Assembly (NCBI GenBank): GCA_029266015.1
Contig: JAJUFK010000035.1
Coordinates: forward strand, 1-13,670
Direction of reading: 5' to 3'
Length of the DNA stretch: 13,670 nt
From: Bacteroidota bacterium
GTDB lineage: Bacteria > Bacteroidota > Bacteroidia > Bacteroidales > UBA1715
Of the stretch, positions 11,685 through 13,670 are shown in pieces (within the stretch, counting starts at the first letter, position 1; every line of letters starts with the position of its first letter). Position numbers and translations under genes: made by a program. The notes under the pieces were generated by a model. That model was not told where the DNA came from and searched no databases. It saw only the letters and a list, made by a program, of their open reading frames with translations.

Positions 11685-13670
11685 ATGAGATTTAAAAAAA
11701 TAATAATAATCGTAATTGCTTGTTTTGCAGCGATTTTAATCACGGCTCTTTCACTACAAGATTCTACACGTAAAGAAAAGGTGGTAATTGCAACTATTTA
11801 TGAAATATTAAAATCGTTTCATTATGAACCTAAGAATTTAGATGATTCTTTTTCGGAACGTATGTATACATTGTATATTAAAAGCTTAGATTATAACAAG
11901 ATGTATTTTACACAAGAAGAAATAAGTGTTTTAGATACATACAAAAATCAACTTGATAATCAAATACAAGAAGGGAGTTTAACATTTTTTGAATTATCGT
12001 TGGAATTGATAAATAAGCAAATAAAAAAAATAGAAGAATTTTATCCTGTTTTACTTTCAAAACCTTTTGATTATTCAATTTCAGAAACAATTGAAATAGA
12101 TGAAAAAAAACGTGATTATGCTAAAAATCAAGAGGAATTATACGGATACTGGGCAAAATTTTTGAAATTACAAGTAATGGATGAAATAATTCAAATAGAA
12201 AATGAACAAAAAAAAGCACGTGAAAAAAGTGATACTGTTATGTTAAAATCATTTGATGAAATAGAAAAAATAGCACGTGAAAAAATTGTAAAACGCTATA
12301 ATACAAGATTTAAACGACTTAATCAAACATCAAGAAATGATAGATTTAGTGCATATGTAAATGCATTGACAGGGGGGTTTGACCCACATACAAATTATTT
12401 TCCACCAAAAGACAAACAAGATTTTGATATTTCAATTTCAGGTAAATTAGAAGGAATTGGAGCAACATTGTCTGAACGTGACGGATATATAAAAGTAGTT
12501 GAAATTGTTCCCGGAAGCCCATCTTGGAAACAAGGAGAGTTAAAGCCGGAAGATATCATTTTAAAAGTTGCTCAAGGCGACAATGAACCTGTAGATATTG
12601 TTGATATGCGATTAGATGAAGCTGTACAATTAATAAGAGGGCCTAAAGGAACAAAAGTAGTGTTAACGGTTAAAAAAATTGACGGAAAAATTGTTCGTAT
12701 ACCAATTATACGAGATGTAATAATGTTAGAAGAAAAATATGCGAAATCAGCAATATTAACTGTTGAAAATTCTAAAAATCCTAAAGTTGGATATATCTAT
12801 TTGCCTCAATTTTATACTGATATGAATGATGCAAACGGAAGACGTTGTTCTGAAGATATAAAAAAAGAAATACGATTATTACAAAATGAAAACGTAGCCG
12901 GAATTATTCTTGATTTAAGAGATAATGGAGGAGGTTCATTAAATGATGTAGTAGAAATAGGAGGCTATTTTATAGAAAAGGGTCCGATTGTACAAGTTAA
13001 TTCTACCGGTAATAGCAGAAGAGTGTTAAGTGATTACAATGCAAATATTGAATACGATGGTCCTCTGGTTATTATAGTAAATTCGTTTAGCGCATCGGCA
13101 TCTGAAATTCTTGCAGCTGCTATGCAAGATTATAAAAGAGCTGTAATTGTTGGAACCAAATCTACGTATGGTAAAGGAACAGTGCAGCGCTTTGTAGATG
13201 TTGACAGACTCATAGAAAATCAATATAAAGACTTATTGCCACTTGGAGCAGTAAAAGTAACAATTCAAAAATTTTATAGAATTAACGGTGGTTCTACACA
13301 ATTAAAAGGAGTTACCCCCGATGTGTTTTTACCTGATATGTATCAAGCTATAGAATTAGGCGAGAAAGAATTAGATTACGCTATGCGATGGGATGTAACA
13401 CAACCTGAAAAATATTCAACATGGAAATATCAAGTTGATATTAAAAAAATTGCAAAAAAGAGCGACATGCGTATTAAAAATGATTCTGCGTTTATAAAAA
13501 TTTCCGAATCAGCTCAATGGCTTGCTAACAAAAAAAATGCAACATCTGTAAGTTTACAATTTAATGATTATAAAGCTAAACAAAAGCAAGATTTGGATTT
13601 AACCGAAAAATATAAAAATGCAGGTAAAGATAAAACACCATTGCAAATAGTGCCCTTTTCTACTATTAGT
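11685..13670 (+). CDS. prc: Tail-specific protease Prc/CtpA (S41A family), partial at window edge
   Basis: The frame is open from ATG 11685 to the last base: 662 codons without a stop, 3' end missing. The family is around 700 residues, so a few dozen residues are probably lost. In order there are an N-terminal membrane anchor or uncleaved signal (residues 4-24), a helical N-terminal domain (about 30-230), a PDZ domain (about 245-335, KLEGIGATL, IVPGSPSWKQGELKPEDIIL), an S41 protease core (about 365-550, GIILDLRDNGGGSL) and a C-terminal Prc domain beginning with KGVTPDVFLPD (542 onward). The catalytic dyad is S471 in FSASASEI and K497 in STYGKGTVQ. The spacing is 26, one more than the 25 in E. 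coli Prc, because of an extra residue in GTKSTYGKG. The enzyme degrades or processes envelope proteins from their C termini in the periplasm. It is divergent from pirin. Confidence 0.95.
   Translation, partial: MRFKKIIIIVIACFAAILITALSLQDSTRKEKVVIATIYEILKSFHYEPKNLDDSFSERMYTLYIKSLDYNKMYFTQEEISVLDTYKNQLDNQIQEGSLTFFELSLELINKQIKKIEEFYPVLLSKPFDYSISETIEIDEKKRDYAKNQEELYGYWAKFLKLQVMDEIIQIENEQKKAREKSDTVMLKSFDEIEKIAREKIVKRYNTRFKRLNQTSRNDRFSAYVNALTGGFDPHTNYFPPKDKQDFDISISGKLEGIGATLSERDGYIKVVEIVPGSPSWKQGELKPEDIILKVAQGDNEPVDIVDMRLDEAVQLIRGPKGTKVVLTVKKIDGKIVRIPIIRDVIMLEEKYAKSAILTVENSKNPKVGYIYLPQFYTDMNDANGRRCSEDIKKEIRLLQNENVAGIILDLRDNGGGSLNDVVEIGGYFIEKGPIVQVNSTGNSRRVLSDYNANIEYDGPLVIIVNSFSASASEILAAAMQDYKRAVIVGTKSTYGKGTVQRFVDVDRLIENQYKDLLPLGAVKVTIQKFYRINGGSTQLKGVTPDVFLPDMYQAIELGEKELDYAMRWDVTQPEKYSTWKYQVDIKKIAKKSDMRIKNDSAFIKISESAQWLANKKNATSVSLQFNDYKAKQKQDLDLTEKYKNAGKDKTPLQIVPFSTIS

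Noticed and set aside
11908..13223. Two minus-strand frames of 60 and 65 residues (11908-12090 and 13026-13223)
   Set aside because: Both are antisense to the Prc protease gene, which is open through the whole region with all expected motifs.

Overview
The window comes from a low-GC (roughly 30% by eye) member of the Bacteroidota. Five things point there: a protein with a Bacteroidota-style secreted architecture and a probable type IX secretion tail, Bacteroidota-type promoters (TTG, 17-21 nt, TAnnTTTG), starts without clear Shine-Dalgarno sequences, a paired M16 peptidase operon, and a long Prc-type protease with the spacing I associate with this phylum. Every complete gene ends in TAA. No transposase, phage gene, CRISPR array, tRNA or rRNA was seen.

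Layout. Bases 20-3508 (minus strand) hold a tight three-gene operon: an FMN oxidoreductase (nitronate monooxygenase/FabK family), then a catalytic M16 peptidase, then its non-catalytic M16 partner. Bases 3616-4524 (minus) hold metA, whose residues predict an acetyl- rather than succinyltransferase. Bases 4703-6303 (plus) hold a secreted protein broken by two single-base frameshifts, both in homopolymers. Bases 6313-8825 (minus) hold a UbiD-family decarboxylase followed 5 nt later by a DUF554 membrane protein. Bases 8826-9365 have no gene but are dense in inverted repeats and contain a probable unannotated structured RNA with its own promoter and terminator. Bases 9366-10154 (plus) hold an exported FKBP prolyl isomerase. 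It converges on a pirin-yceI operon (11512 to 10217, minus) whose yceI carries an in-frame TGA at a tryptophan position. From 11685 to the window end (plus) runs a tail-specific protease (Prc/CtpA), open at the edge.

Functional view. Most of the genes are housekeeping or envelope maintenance: methionine synthesis (metA), protein quality control in the cell (M16 pair) and in the periplasm (FKBP, Prc), and prenylated-FMN decarboxylation (UbiD). The three lesions fall in two exported proteins while the cytoplasmic genes are intact. This could be gene decay, phase variation, or consensus error in homopolymers.

The observations most worth following are the roughly 225-nt structured RNA at 9040-9264 and the double homopolymer frameshift in the secreted protein gene. 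No clearly new multi-gene system is visible.
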